Source: Macrocybe gigantea
Taxonomy: Eukaryota > Basidiomycota > Agaricomycetes > Agaricales > Callistosporiaceae
Length of the DNA: 64,000 bases
Direction: 5' to 3'
Assembly (NCBI GenBank): GCA_011319805.1
Contig: SJRY01000216.1
Location: forward strand, 1 to 64,000
The position numbers were made by a program, and so were the translations under genes. The notes under the pieces are model-generated. The model made no database searches and was not told where the DNA came from. It was given only the letters and a program-made list of their open reading frames with translations. Positions 35,442-47,433 of the stretch are shown here, piece by piece; the stretch's first letter is position 1; the number at the start of each line of letters is the position of its first letter.

Positions 35442-36699
35442 GATTGCATCTTGTAGTGTCTTCGTCTGGCCTGACAAGACCTTAAGATATCTGCCAAAGG
35501 GCCTTTACTTCGCAAGGAATTTGGCATGCAAATAAAAGATACATCTCAAAAAGAACAATTATTACATGTCGTAATGTCCATGGTTGCATCAGATGCTCGT
35601 AAATACAATAAGGCCATGATCCATCATGCTCAGGAGCGCACAGGAAAGCAATAGGGTATGGATTGAGTGGCGCATTGTCGGTATCAAACTTTTGCGTCGA
35701 TTGAATCGGACTTCTTGTCTCCTGTGCCCTCGGAATTGTCCAGCGCTATGGCAGAACACGTTAACAGACAGAATTCTGCACAAGCCCCGATGCACAGCTT
35801 ACCTCTTTCGCGTCTCTCAATGTCTGTCCGTCGTTGTTCAGCAGATACGGCACCAAATATTATATCCATTTCTTCCAAACTCTTGCCTTTCGTCTCCGGA
35901 ATAGCTCTAGGAGGAACGAAGAGAAGAGTTAGTTTGCACCAACAAGACTTGAAATCGCGAGACACACAATGAGAAGATGCCCATAGCTCCTACATTCACA
36001 GCAGCAAACATAAGGAACATCTTGTAGCCGAGGTTTGTCTTGATATCTGGCGTCACTTTCGATACGACGAAATCTAGCCAGCACGATCAAAGCCCGTCTC
36101 AACAACAGCCAGATGGTACCTACTCCAGAGCCATTGAGAGGAACTAGCAACAGATAAACCGTAATGACGCGTCCTTGTCGGGAAAATATCGGAGACGTAG
36201 ACCAGGGAAGTGGACCTGAAGTATCTTCGGCTCGGTGCTGAATCACAGAGACGAAAATATGACTTACCCCATCCCATTGAGTAGAAGCACACATAAATGT
36301 ACAACATTGCGGCCATGGCCTGTGAGGAAGGAGAAGGCGAGGGTATCTTTATCGTTGGGTCCGACAGCGGGCGGTGGGTGAGTCTTCAGGATGGCTCCGA
36401 TGATGAAGAACATGGACCCCATTCCCATGGCCGAGATGAAGAGCGAGACCTTTCGTCCGAGCGTCTCGACACCGAAGAATATGAAGATCGTAGTGGCGAT
36501 GACTTTCATGACGCCTACAAGCACACTCTACCCATTGACTTACTGAGGAGATGAGCAATGTGATGCAGGACTGACCATAGATTCCACTGGCAAGCAAGGA
36601 GTTCTTGGTCCAGTGTATCCAATCTATTGACAGCTTCGTCAGAAGCTGATATCTCCAGGTCATAGCTTGAAACATACAGAAGCGAAGATCTGGGGCGTT
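35442..36699 (-). pseudogene. Tandem duplicate of the 3' half of the sugar transporter gene
   Basis: This segment repeats 36700-37930 with a period of 1258 bp and encodes only the C-terminal half of an MFS transporter: FGVETLGRKVSLFISAMGMG, ASQAMAAMLYIYVCF, VYVSDIFPTRTRHYGLS and TKGKSLEEMDIIFGAVSAEQ, with the stop at 35684-35686. It has no N-terminal exons or promoter because the junction at 36697-36700 joins GGGGCG directly to the 3' flank of the other copy. The two copies differ at more than twenty places, about half of them indels, and neither is frame-perfect. It is a real partial duplication or an assembly artefact. Confidence 0.75.
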
Positions 36700-37930
36700 G
36701 ATTGCATCTTGTAGTGTCTTCGTCTGGCCTGACAAGACCTTAAGATATCTGCCAAAGGGCCTTTACTTCGCAAGGAATTTGGCATGCAAATAAAAGATAC
36801 ATCTCAAAAAGAACAATTATTACATGTCGTAATGTCCATGGTTGCATCAGATGCTCGTAAATACAATAAGGCCATGATCCATCATGCTCAGGAGCGACAG
36901 GAAAGCAATAGGGATGACTGAGTGGCGCATGTCAGTATCAAACTTTTGCGTCGATTGAATCGGACTTCTTGTCTCCTGTGCCCGCGGAATTGTCCAGCGC
37001 TATGGCAAAACACGTTAACAGACAGAATTCTGCACAAGCCCCGATGCACAGCTCACCTTTCGCGTCTCTCAATGTCTGTCCGTCGTTGTTCAGCAGATAC
37101 GGCACCAAATATTATATCCATTTCTTCCAAACTCTTGCCTTTCGTCTCCGGAATAGCTCTAGGAGGAACGAAGAGTTAGTTTGCACCAACAAGGCTTGAA
37201 ATCGCGAAACAACAATGAGAAGATGCCCATAGCTCCTACATTCACAGCAGCAAACATAAGGAACATCTTGTAGCCGAGGTTTGTCTTGATATCTGGCGTC
37301 ACTTTCGATACGACGAAATCTGCCAGCACGATCAAAGCCCGTCTCAACAATAGCCATATGGTACCTACTCCAGAAGCCATTGAGAGGAACTAGCAACAGA
37401 TAAACCGTAATGCCGCGTCCTTGTCGGGAAAATATCGGAGACGTAGACCCAGGGAAGTGGACCTGAAGTATCTTCGGCTCTGCTCAATAAAAGACGAAAA
37501 ATATGACTACCCCATCCCATTGAGTAGAAGCACACATAAATGTACAACATTGCGGCCATGGCCTGTGAGGAAGGAGAGGCGAGGGTATCTTATCGTTGGG
37601 TCCGACAGCGGGTGGGTGAGTCTTCAGGATGGCTCCGATGATGAAGAACATGGACCCCATTCCCATGGCCGAGATGAAGAGCGAGACCTTTCGTCCGAGC
37701 GTCTCGACACCGAAGAATATGAAGATCGTAGTGGCGATGACTTTCATGACGCCTACAAGCACATCTACACATGACTTACTGAGGGAGATGGCAATGTGAT
37801 GCAGGACTGACCATATTCCACTGGCAAGCAAGGAGTTCTTCGGTCCAGTGTATCCAATCTATTGACAGCTTCGTCAGAAGCTGATATCTCCAGGTCATAG
37901 CTTGAACATACAGAAGCGAAGATCTGGGGC
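36700..37930. repeat. Second unit of the ~1.26-kb direct tandem duplication
   Basis: This unit is homologous to 35442-36699 along its whole length, beginning GATTGCATCTTGTAGTGTCT in both. It includes the 3' half and the 3' flank of the transporter. This unit is continuous with the N-terminal exons and so is the original copy. Confidence 0.85.
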
Positions 37931-39388
37931 GCATAGTAGCTAGTCGAAAAAATCGTCATTAGAACGGAAGAAACGGACTAAAGGACAACGTTGACACACT
38001 TGACGGAATTCTGCCCAGCCCATTGCTGCAGCAAGAAGATAACGAAAGCGATCACGAAACGAATAAAGTTGCCTTTGCCAAAGAACGCCTCTCCTGAGTG
38101 AGAGTTCGCGCTTGCTCGGTCGTTCCTCGAGGATGGCAGCCTCAATTTCCGCCATCTCGTGATGAACCGCCTCAGAGTCTTCGCTCTCCTTGCGAAGGTA
38201 AGCAAGGTTAGCCAATGCCTCCTTATTGCGTCCGACGGATGCAAGCCAACGAGGAGATTCCTAAAGATCGTGATTGGCAACAATGAAGGCATCAGGAGAC
38301 GGTTGAAGGCTATACCTTGACCGTAAGAAGGCCAAAAGCCATAATACCAGCCGGAACGAGCTGAAATCCAAATGGAATTCTCCAAACCTTTACACCGGTC
38401 TTGATATGAATGTTGACGCCGACTACAAGACTAGATGTAAACCTACAACCCCAGAGACCGCGAGATCAGATGCGTCACGTACAGTTGATGAAATAGGAAA
38501 TCATAACGCCGATGGCCACCATGATCTGGAAAAGCCCGGTGATACGCCCACGAACCTCCTTTGGCGCGCACTCAGATACGTATGCCGGAGCGACGGCAGA
38601 AATAGCGCCGATGCCCAAGCCAGAGATAACTCGGCCGGCATATATCTCGGCCAGGCCGTTCGAACCCTCGGCGACAGTTGTGAGAATCTGACGAGGTTAT
38701 CAAAACGAAACAGATCACCGGGCTGTCCCAAACTCTGAGATCATATGTCATTGCTTACCGCTCCAACCAGGAAAATGACACTGAAGACAGCCATCGTGAG
38801 CCGACGACCTATCCAGGCTGCAGCAACAAAGCGGTAGAAATGCGGAGTCAGTGGGATGAGTCAACATTGATCGGATAGAGCACAAGATCCCGCATAGCCC
38901 AGAAAGGGGGTAGTGTCCCACAGTCGCCGACAGGGTTGCAGAAATCCTTACCTGAGATTGGGCACTCCCAAGGGCACCAAAGAATGCGCCAGCTTGTAGG
39001 ACTGAGACGACATTGGATGAGACCTGGTTGCTCTTGTGAACGTTGACGGATCTATCGGGATTGAGGAGACCAAAATGCTCCTGGAAGTACTCGGCATTGA
39101 CAACGCCGCCACTGTTTTAGATGCGTATCAAAAACAGCGAGGGAGGACCGAAACATAAAAGCCACGGACGCTATACCACTGGATGGAGCAGCAGTTGAGT
39201 AATGAAAGTGAAACGCAAACCAGACCGAGAAAAATAGCATACGTGTCATAACCGAACAAAACTATGCCCCAATAAACAATAAACGCCAGCCCTTCGCAGA
39301 ACTCATCAGCAGACGTAAAGACGTGGATTTAACCTAGTCTCTCACAGTATACCCTTATGTTCTTGAAGACGTTTTGCTTGACCGACAT
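36938..39388 (-). CDS. MFS sugar transporter (quinate/hexose permease type)
   Basis: ATG 39388 starts MSVKQNVFKNI; spliced exons give LAFIVYWGIVLFGYDT, the first membrane helix. Then come VVSVLQAGAFFGALGSAQS, RVISGLGIGAISAVAPAYVS with ECAPKEVRGRI (sugar-transporter signature), ESPRWLASVGRNKEA, LLQQWAGQNSV, and in the C-terminal half GVETLGRK, VYVSDIFPTRTRHYGLS, LGYKMFLMFAAVNVGAMGIF and a cytosolic tail with ETKGKSLEEMDIIFGA. A last intron (GTGAGC to CATAG) leads to a charged C-terminus ending at 36938. This is a 12-helix plasma-membrane proton symporter fold; the substrate is not determinable, though quinate/hexose-like is likely. Several one-base irregularities occur in the C-terminal half. 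Part of the gene is duplicated immediately downstream. Confidence 0.82.
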
Positions 39389-39759
39389 GGCGTCGACGCA
39401 ACCCCAGAATTGTCAGTCCGTTTGTACGGCGGTAGTGAGCAAAGCCGAACGCAGACAGGACGGAGGAACTTGGGCATTATTGATGAGGATATATATACTG
39501 GAAACGAACAGTGTGTGCCTAGCAGAAGCGGCTTGGGCGGGGATTTGGGAAGCTCCAAACGGCGTTGATCCATGACAAAGTCAGTCACAAGAGCATGGAC
39601 ACGGCGGCCCGGCCATGCCGTGGTACTTCACCAGAGCTCACTCCTCTCATTCCTTGCCTGCATTCCAGGCCACCAACAGAATTAGAGTTACCTATATCGT
39701 TTCAACGCAAGGGCTAGTATCTCCTAAAGGCGGTGAAATTCAATGAAAGGTGAAAATGA

Positions 39760-40420
39760 ATGCTAACGTTCTTCAGAAGCAAGCAAACAATCATGTGAAG
39801 TTTTACAACCAGTTGCCATCTCGTCAGCTTTCTCAGACCACCTTAACTGGATATCGTGCTCAAGGAGATCAGTCTCCATTTGGAGGAAGTAAAGTTGAAG
39901 AGGGCGGCTTGCGCCAAAGGTGACATCCATATCTTCAAAGCTATGAAATCCTGCGACTACCGACCGACCGAAAAGGAAGCGAAAAGCTGTTTCCGACACA
40001 CCTATGAAAGCAACGTGGCGCCAATGGCGCCAAGCCCTCGTAGGCGAAATCGGTAATCGTGACAGGTGTAAATTTTGACACGACAAGATCTGATGCCGCG
40101 ATCACTGGCGCTCGCTCCAAAACTACTGCGACGCGTTCGCAAAGGCCAGGTCAAAAGGCGTGGTCTAGTCGGAAAAACGTCGGAAGCGTACTTCCAAGGA
40201 AGCGACCCATAAAGGAGCCCATCAATTTTCCCAAGCTTAACGAACCCCAACCCATGGACTAGAGAAGCAAACATGGATGTGAACAGCGGCTGCCATGTCT
40301 TTGCGGGCTGCAGCGCGTATATGTCTCGAGGAAGGCGCTGACGGTGACCAGCAAATTCATGTCCAGCGCCGAGATGAAATAACTCTGTTTATAACCCGAT
40401 CGACAAGGCAGAAAATCAAC
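39760..40420 (-). pseudogene. Decayed MFS sugar transporter fragment
   Basis: Scattered minus-strand peptides resemble the C-terminal half of the neighbouring transporter: GSLPWKYASDVFPTR (compare VYVSDIFPTR) and SFEDMDVTFGA (compare SLEEMDIIFGA), with an ALDMNLLVTVSAF-like remnant further upstream. They lie in different frames separated by stops. There is no promoter or N-terminal half, so this is a relic of a third transporter copy. Confidence 0.6.
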
Positions 40421-40600
40421 AACAAAAAGGTGCAGCGCAGGGTCAACTTGTGATCAGGGAATCATGTGAAACCAAGAAAGAAAAAAGAGATCGGACCTTC
40501 ACGACGCCAGACCCAAGAAGCGCGTTATTGGTGCCTGTGTGCAGTGTTGTGCCGGTCCTGTAGAAAAGTCGAAAGTCACTTGAATGACTGTCAAGACTAT

Positions 40601-40628
40601 TCGTCGACTCTTATGTAAGAGTCGACGA
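40601..40628. repeat. Perfect 28-bp palindrome (hairpin)
   Basis: TCGTCGACTCTTA, then TG, then TAAGAGTCGACGA form two exact 13-bp arms with a 2-nt centre. It lies at the left boundary of the possible transposon. Confidence 0.85.
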
Positions 40629-40741
40629 CTTTTGTCACATGATACATGTCTTTACCTTTTATGGATGCAATTAGATAATACAATGCCTTCAAGATTATCT
40701 GGGCAGTACGTTTGTAGTCGCTCTCGCCGAATTGCTACAAA

Positions 40742-41988
40742 CATGTCCTCTGTACCACGAAATACAACGTGCGTTCATTCACGGTGCCAGAATATAAGAA
40801 GTCTCTGTCTTGGAACAACCGCGATCATCATGTGGACACAATTTTGAAATTCAAAGTTGGAATATCACGTCCAGGATTGGCTGCTGCGATCTTGAAACTG
40901 AGCAGGAACGACTTGGCCCGCGCCGTCAAAGTCATCAGGTATTCCACCTTTAGTTACTTCTGAGTTTCTTCTTGAGTTTTATTCCTTTTGTCTGAGTCCG
41001 ATGAACAAGCAGTTCGTCAGGTATAAAATACAGCTGGATCCAGTGCCGGAATCCAACGAACACAAGCAACTCAATCATGCAATCGACGTCCTCTATACAA
41101 TCTCGCAGCCGTGGATGGTGGCGGCTGTACTTCAAAGACCACCCTCATGCTTCTTTGGCACCGCGACCGGACTATGTATTCCCAAATCTGAACGACAAGA
41201 GCAAGATCAAAGTCATATGCCAACGATGCCTTGATCACCATATTGGCGAGATCCAGCGTCGTGAAGCAGATGAACATGCCGCTGGAACGCTCATGGTCAT
41301 ACGGACACTATCAGAGATTGAGTACGGTTGTGAGTTATCCTTTTCATAACCCGTTCATTTGTGTAATCTTATTGATTGACGTTCCTAGTGTTCAGTGAAT
41401 TAGCCTCATCTCAACGGCGCATCTGGCAGGATTCTAGGTCGAATGGTCTTCTCATCCATCTACGTGACTGCAGATTTCAGATGGAGGAGATACGCAAGCG
41501 TGCACGCACTGAACTCTCCGAGATGAAGAGCTACGACTCAATGCCAATGACAAGGAACGCAAGAAGCGAGCCTTTGGAGTGTTCGCTGAAGGCCCTGCCG
41601 CCCCTAGCCCGGGAGCGACTGTATCCTCCACCAGTGCTACTTCCTCCCCATCAGATGTGCTCGAATTCGATGACACATCCGAAGCCTCTTTGCCTGCAAG
41701 TTCTCGAGCATTACAGAATATCATGCAAGATCTTATTAATAGAATCCAGCCGGAGGTAAATGAAGTCGACGAGATGGACACTAATCTCTCTGATAGGCAT
41801 ATTTCAATTGCGATCAAATCTTTATTTGACTTTGAGAATGATCATTGGGTCGCGGTATCAGAGCGCAGTGCAATGGGGGGGTTGGAAGCTGAGATGGAAT
41901 TGTACGACCTTCTGGACCTCGACGCAGCTGGGGAGGAGGACCTCGATGTTGATCTTGATGATACATTGGAAAATGTACTACTACTGTA
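40742..41988 (+). CDS. Hypothetical protein with a Cys/His cluster and acidic C-terminus
   Basis: Exons are separated by GT-AG introns at about 40939-41020 and 41331-41388. The first exon encodes VRSFTVPEYKKSLSWNN and LAAAILKLSRNDLARAVKVI. The second has WWRLYFKDHPHASLAPRPDY followed by KVICQRCLDHHIGEIQRRE, a CxxC-x2-HH cluster that could bind zinc, like BED-type fingers of hAT elements. The last part is acidic (DLDAAGEEDLDVDLDDTLE) and ends at 41988. No DDE or RNase H core is visible. It could be the surviving N-terminus of a transposase or a domesticated derivative. The exact start is uncertain. Confidence 0.4.
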
Positions 41989-42155
41989 ACTTGTACTCGG
42001 TGATATTCACTGGAATTTCGTTATCTCATCCTTCAGTCCTATTATAGCTCCCTATAATGTGGGAAAAGTCTGGGACTATAGTCGTGACTATTCGTCAAAA
42101 GACTTCTAAGCGTCGGCTAATGGAATATCATGACTTGTCGTCGACTATTCTCTGA

Positions 42156-43017
42156 CTGGTACAACACTGTTCTACATGGCACTGGGGGCGCTGCCAAGTA
42201 AGCAAACAAGGGTCCAAAGGAAACGAGTGAGGGGGTCCAGTCGGGCCGGGCGGGCCGCACTTGTGGCTTTCCCCGTGCCCCCGCGCCGGGTAACGAATAT
42301 TACCTTCTTGCGGGGGGGAGGTAGTGGGGAGTCGAAACTACTTGGCACGGCCATATGGGGAGAATATGTGCGCCCGAATCCAACTAGAAAAGATCGACCG
42401 ACCGACCCCAAAAAGCAAAACACTGTAGCTTCTTGGGCAAAGTGCCAGGCAGAGGACGCTGCGCAGCCATCAAAAAAGACAAACAGCAGAGACAACGTGA
42501 AGGAGAGTGATCGCCCACGGAGCCCCACGCTCGCAGCAAGAGGTTTGTCACACACACCATTGTAGCATGCGCAAGCCATGAGGGACAGACGTGTCGAGTA
42601 TCAAGCTAAACGCTCAGCAATCCAGGATGAATCGTGGACGACCCGGGTTCGGGCTTTTCGCTCGCCATTCACCGTTGCACACCAAGGTTTCGAGAAGAAG
42701 AAAAACAGGCCAAAGCGACGGTCATTTCCCACAGCAGTGGGAGCAGCGGGATAACGATGTCACAAATTCAGATCTAGAGGCATCTGGACGTCGTCTGGTA
42801 GAGTGAACCTCAACAGGCGCAGAAGCTCACCTTGACATAATCGATTACATTACATAATGCATTTTCCAAGATTAGATAACAGATAACGATTATTTTTTTT
42901 ACGAAGCCCATGTTCCGGTCCAGGACGGAGTTGAGTCAGAGTTTTTAAATAACATTTATATACTCGCCCACCCATCCATCGATATCTTTCTCACTTGCGA
43001 GAAAAAAAAAAAGAAAC
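42156..43017. other. Intergenic region upstream of SPE3-LYS9
   Basis: Open frames at 42172-42579 on both strands are shadowing, low-information and without introns or domains. A GC-rich, G-run-containing stretch lies at 42220-42340. The promoter and A-rich leader of the next gene lie at 42880-43017. No gene is called. Confidence 0.45.
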
Positions 43018-45348
43018 ATGGCACCTTTGACTCACCCATCCATCGTCGGTGCGTGTTCTCTCCATTTTCCAAGCCGTCCAAACTAAGCATACGGATCGCT
43101 CTAGATGGCTGGTTTCGCGAAATCTCGTCCCAATGGCCGGGCCAAGCCCAGTCGCTCAAAGTCAGCAAAATCCTGCACGTCGAGAAATCTCTCTACCAAG
43201 ACGTGCTCGTGTTCGAATCCGCGACGTTCGGCAACGTGCTCGTGCTGGACGGCGTGATCCAGTGCACGGAGCGGGACGAGTTCTCGTACCAAGAGCTCAT
43301 CGCACACCTGCCCCTCTGCGCGCATCCGAACCCCGAAAGAGTGCTCGTCATCGGCGGAGGCGACGGCGGCGTCGTGCGCGAGGTGCTCAAGCACGAGAGC
43401 GTCAAGGAGGTCGTGCTGTGCGACATCGACGAGGCGGTGCCGCGCGTCTCGAAGCAGTACCTGCCGCACATGTCCGCTCTTCTCACCGACCCGCGTGTGA
43501 CGGTGCACATCGGAGACGGCTTCGCGTTCCTCTCGTCGCACGAGTCGACATACGACGTGATCATCACCGACTCGTCCGACCCCGTCGGCCCCGCCGCCTC
43601 GCTCTTCCAAAAGCCCTACTTTGTCCTCCTCCGCGACGCGCTCCGCCAGGCGGCAACATCTCCACGCAGGGCGAGTGTCTCTGGCTGCACCTCCCACTCA
43701 TCCAGGGTCTCAAGAGCGACATGAAAGACGTGTTCCCGACCGTCGAGTACGCGTACACGACGATCCCGACGTACCCGAGCGGGCAGATCGGGTTCATGCT
43801 CGCGTCAAAGGAACCCGGACGCGACCTGCGCAAACCCGTACGGTCCGTCCGCGACACGCGCTACTACAACGCAGCCATACACGCCGCGGCCTTTGTCCTG
43901 CCCGAGTTTGGACGCGCTCTGCTCGACGAAGGCAAAAACGTGTTGCCCAAGTTTGGCAGGGAGAAAAAGCTCGAGGAAGAAGTCGTGAAAGGCGGCAAGA
44001 AGGAGAAGAGGGTGCTGCTGCTCGGAAGCGGCTTCGTCGCAAGACCCTGTGCCGAGTACATCGTTCGCGATCCAGCCAACCACCTCACCATCGCGTGCCG
44101 CACGCTCAAGAGCGCGCAAGCGCTAGCCGAGGACCTGCCCAACACGAGCGCGGTCTCGCTGGACGTGACGAACGCACAGGCGCTAGAAGAGGCCGTGGCG
44201 GCGCACGATCTCGTGATCTCGCTGATCCCGTACACGCACCACGCGGCGGTGATCAAGGCGGCGATCAAGGGCAAGACGCACGTCGTGACGACGAGCTACG
44301 TCTCTCCTGCAATGCGCGAGCTGGACCAGGCTGCGAAGGAGGCGGGCATCGTCGTGCTGAACGAGGTCGGGCTGGACCCGGGTATCGACCACTTGTACGC
44401 GGTCAAGACGGTGCAGGAGGTGCATGCCAAGGGCGGCAAGGTGAAGCAGTTCCTGTCCTACTGCGGCGGGCTTCCCGCGCCCGAGTGCTCCAACAACCCG
44501 CTCGGATACAAATTCTCGTGGTCCTCGCGCGGCGTCCTCCTCGCGCTGCTCAACTCTGCTTCATACCTCTCCAACGGCCAAGAGACGACGATCTCAGGCA
44601 AGGACCTGATGACTCACGCTCGACCGTACTTCATCTCGCCCGCGTACGCGTTTGTCGCGTACCCGAACCGCAACTCTCTGCCGTTCAAGGAGTGGTACGG
44701 GATCCCGGAAGCGGAGACGGTCGTGCGCGGCACGCTGCGGTACCAGGGTTTCCCCGAGTTTGTCGCCGCGCTGGTGAAGCTCGGGTGGCTCGACGAGGGC
44801 AGGAAGGAGTGGCTCAGTGACGGGCTCACGTGGGCACAGGCGATGCAGCATGCGACGGGCGCTGGCAGCGCGGAAGAGAAGGCGTTGATCGAGCGGGTGA
44901 AGGAGCTCTGCGCGTTCCCGTCCGAGGCGGAAGCGGAGAGGATCGTCTCTGGCTTGAAGTGGATCGGGCTGTTCTCGCAGACGGAAAAGGTGTCGGTGCG
45001 TGCCGGCAACCTCCTGGACACGCTCTGTGCAGGCTGGAGGAGCTGATGCAGTACGAGGCCGGAGAGCGCGACCTGGTGATGCTCCAGCACAAGTTTGTGG
45101 TCGAGTGGGCGGACGGCCGGAGGGACGTGATCACTTCGACGCTCGAAAAGTACGGCAGTCCGGGCGGACATTCGGCGATGGCCGTCACTGTTGGTGTCCC
45201 ATGCGGCATCGCGACGCAGCTCGTTCTCGACGGCAAGCTGCTCGCTGGTCAGCCTGGCGTGCACGCGCCGTACACTCGGGAGATCTGCGAGCCGATCCGT
45301 GAAGAGCTAGAGAGAGAGGGACTGGGTATGGTAGAAAAGGTCCTGTGA
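43018..45348 (+). CDS. SPE3-LYS9: Spermidine synthase-saccharopine dehydrogenase fusion (SPE3-LYS9)
   Basis: Exon 1 (43018-43048, [10 protein letters not shown]) is joined over a 56-bp intron to 43105. Residues about 12-290 are spermidine synthase: [38 protein letters not shown], the SAM-type motif [15 protein letters not shown], and [17 protein letters not shown]. The second part is saccharopine dehydrogenase: Rossmann [54 protein letters not shown] and [19 protein letters not shown]. It makes spermidine from decarboxy-SAM and putrescine, and saccharopine in the alpha-aminoadipate route to lysine. This chimera is established for basidiomycetes (for example Cryptococcus). Two single-base breaks (near 43646 and 45031) fall in otherwise perfect protein and look like sequence errors. 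Confidence 0.96.
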
Positions 45349-45430
45349 CGTATTAGATGACGTATTTAGGCAATAAAAGAACGCAACAACGCTTTTTGTT
45401 TTTTTTTTTGTTTTGCCTTTCCCATCGACG

Positions 45431-47161
45431 ATGCCTTCTTCTCCGAGGCCAACCCCGATCGATGGCTTCCCAACGCTGACCAGCGCCACCCAAGCAGAGA
45501 CCGAGTCCGTTCTCCTCAAGCACCTGCCCGATCCCGGCACGCCCGCTCCCACGCTCTCCAAGAACGCGCACTTGCAGTTTCTCATCCGAAATCTCGTGCA
45601 AGGATTCCCGCAGCGCTACACGAGCCAGGACGCGAGCCAGCCATGGCTGCTCTTCTGGTCCCTCCAGGCGTTCGCGGCGCTGCAGGTCGGCATCGATCCT
45701 GCGAACCGCCAGCGCATAGTTCGCAAGATCATGGCATGGCAGCACCCCGACGGTGGCTTTGGAGGCGGACCAGGACAGCAGGCGCACCTCCTCCCGACGT
45801 ACGCTTCTGTGTGTGCGCTCGCGATCGTTGGCGGGCCGGGTCCGGAGGGCGGGTGGGACCAGATCGATCGGTGAGCGACGAAGCTCTGCCTTTTCCCTCC
45901 TTCTCTCCTTCTTTCTGCTTCTGATCGCGATTGAAACAAGCCAAAAGATGCACGCCTTTTTCATGTCCCTCAAGCAGCCCGACGGCTCCTTCCTCGTCTC
46001 GCGCCACGCCGAAGTCGACGTCCGCGGCATCTACTGCCTTCTCGTCACCGCCACCCTCCTCGGCATCCTCACCCCGGAGCTCGTCCGCAACACCCCCGCC
46101 TTCCTCGCATCGTGTCAGACGTACGAGGGCGGCTTTGCCTCCGCATCTCAGCCGTACTTTTCCCTGCGGGCACGCTTCTGTCTTCCCCGCGCCCAGCGCT
46201 CGGCGAGGCCCACGGCGGATACACGTTTTGTGCGCTGGCGTCGTGGATCCTTCTTCAACCGTTCATCGATCCGCAATCTTCAGAATCGCCAAAGATCAAT
46301 GCGACGCGCCTTCTCCGGTGGCTCGTCCAGATGCAGGGCGTCGAGGCCGAGCTCGGAGGGTTCAAAGGTCGCACCAACAAGCTCGTAGATGGGTGCTACT
46401 CCTGGTGGAACGGCGGCTCCTTTGCGCTCCTTGAAGCCCTTGGCGTCGGACCAAGGCACGAAGCCGCATCCGAGGACGCCGCACCGCTGCCCCCGGAGGG
46501 TGGCGGCGAGAGCGAGACCTGGCACGACGCGGATGGTCAGTACGATCTGCTATGATCGCTCATCTCATCTCATCCCCATATTCCCCAAGATTCATTGTTC
46601 GATCGCAAGGCGCTCCAAGAATACATCCTCCTGGCCGGACAGCATCCGGCTGGCGGACTCCGTGATAAACCTCCCAAGTACGTCATTCATCTTTCCTTTG
46701 CACACGCGTCTTGACGCAATGTCAGAGCCGCCGACGCGTATCACACGGCGTACTGCCTCTCCGGCCTCTCTGCCGCGCAGCACAAGGTCGTGCCGTCGCC
46801 GGCCCGCCGACACGACCTTCACGCCGCCTGGACGACGCCGTCCGCTCACGATGCCGACGCCGAGCTCCGCAAGCGCATATTCTGCGACGCGCTCTGCTGG
46901 TCAGAGGAAGAAGGCTCGTCCCTCATCGTCGGAGGGAAAGACAACCGCGTCGTCAGTTTCCAAGCCATCCTCTTTTTTTTTTTTTTTTTTTTTTTTGGCT
47001 GACATGTCCTCGTTGGTCAGAATGCCACGCATCCGCTGTTCAACCTCACCGCCACGCATGCCGAGGGCATCATGGCTCACTTTTACTGCCAGACCGTCCC
47101 ACCTCGCGTGAGGCGGTTCGTCGGGCGCACTGCCCCTACCGCGGGCAGCACGACGGCGTGA
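45431..47161 (+). CDS. RAM1: Protein farnesyltransferase beta subunit
   Basis: ATG 45431; exons about 45431-45870, 45941-46530, 46592-46679, 46728-46949 and 47020-47161. An alpha-alpha toroid is evident from repeated GG blocks: QHPDGGFGGGPGQQAHLLPT, QPDGSFLVSRHAEVDVRG, CQTYEGGFA, GEAHGGYTFCALASW, GGFKGRTNKLVDGCYSWW and HPAGGLRDKPPK. The zinc ligands are all present: Asp and Cys in VDGCYSWW and His in YHTAYCLSGL. The protein transfers farnesyl to CaaX cysteines, for example of Ras and mating pheromones. A missing C near 46163 shifts the frame between QPYF and PAGTLLSS; otherwise the gene is intact. Intron 4 includes an 18-T tract (46973-46996). Confidence 0.94.
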
Positions 47162-47433
47162 CGCACGATGTGGGCGCACGTTCGCTCGTTTGTTCAGGTT
47201 CGCGTGAAATACAATTTATATTTAAACGACGGGCACGAGTGCACTCTTTGGTTGAGATGCGCAACACAGGCCAACGAACTGGTGCTGTGCTTTAGCTGTG
47301 GAATACCATATTAGGGCAGGGTGGGCAGTTGCAATGGAAGCACAACAGATGAAGGATGTCGCATTCTTGGACATCTCCTGCATCATGCCCTGAAAATGTC
47401 GAGATCTTGGGTTGGAAACATCGGTGTATTGAG

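Larger units (their letters stand above)
40594..42155. mobile_element. Possible small DNA transposon with inverted ends
   Basis: The left end contains GACTATTCGTCGACT and the right end GACTTGTCGTCGACTATTC. Near-matching inverted segments lie at about 40620-40644 (AGTCGACGACTTTTGTCAC) and 42126-42146 (reverse complement AGTCGACGACAAGTC). A perfect 28-bp palindrome (40601-40628, 13-bp arms) sits at the left end. A hypothetical gene fills the interior. Exact termini and target duplication could not be fixed, and no transposase catalytic domain is visible, so a non-autonomous or decayed element is possible. Confidence 0.35.

Noticed and set aside
42172..42579. Opposed 130-codon frames
   Set aside because: Both strands are open over the same bases, with no domain, intron or promoter; probably GC-driven.
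43101..44820. Long frames on both strands inside SPE3-LYS9
   Set aside because: Shadows caused by high GC and strong codon bias; the enzyme frame explains the conservation.
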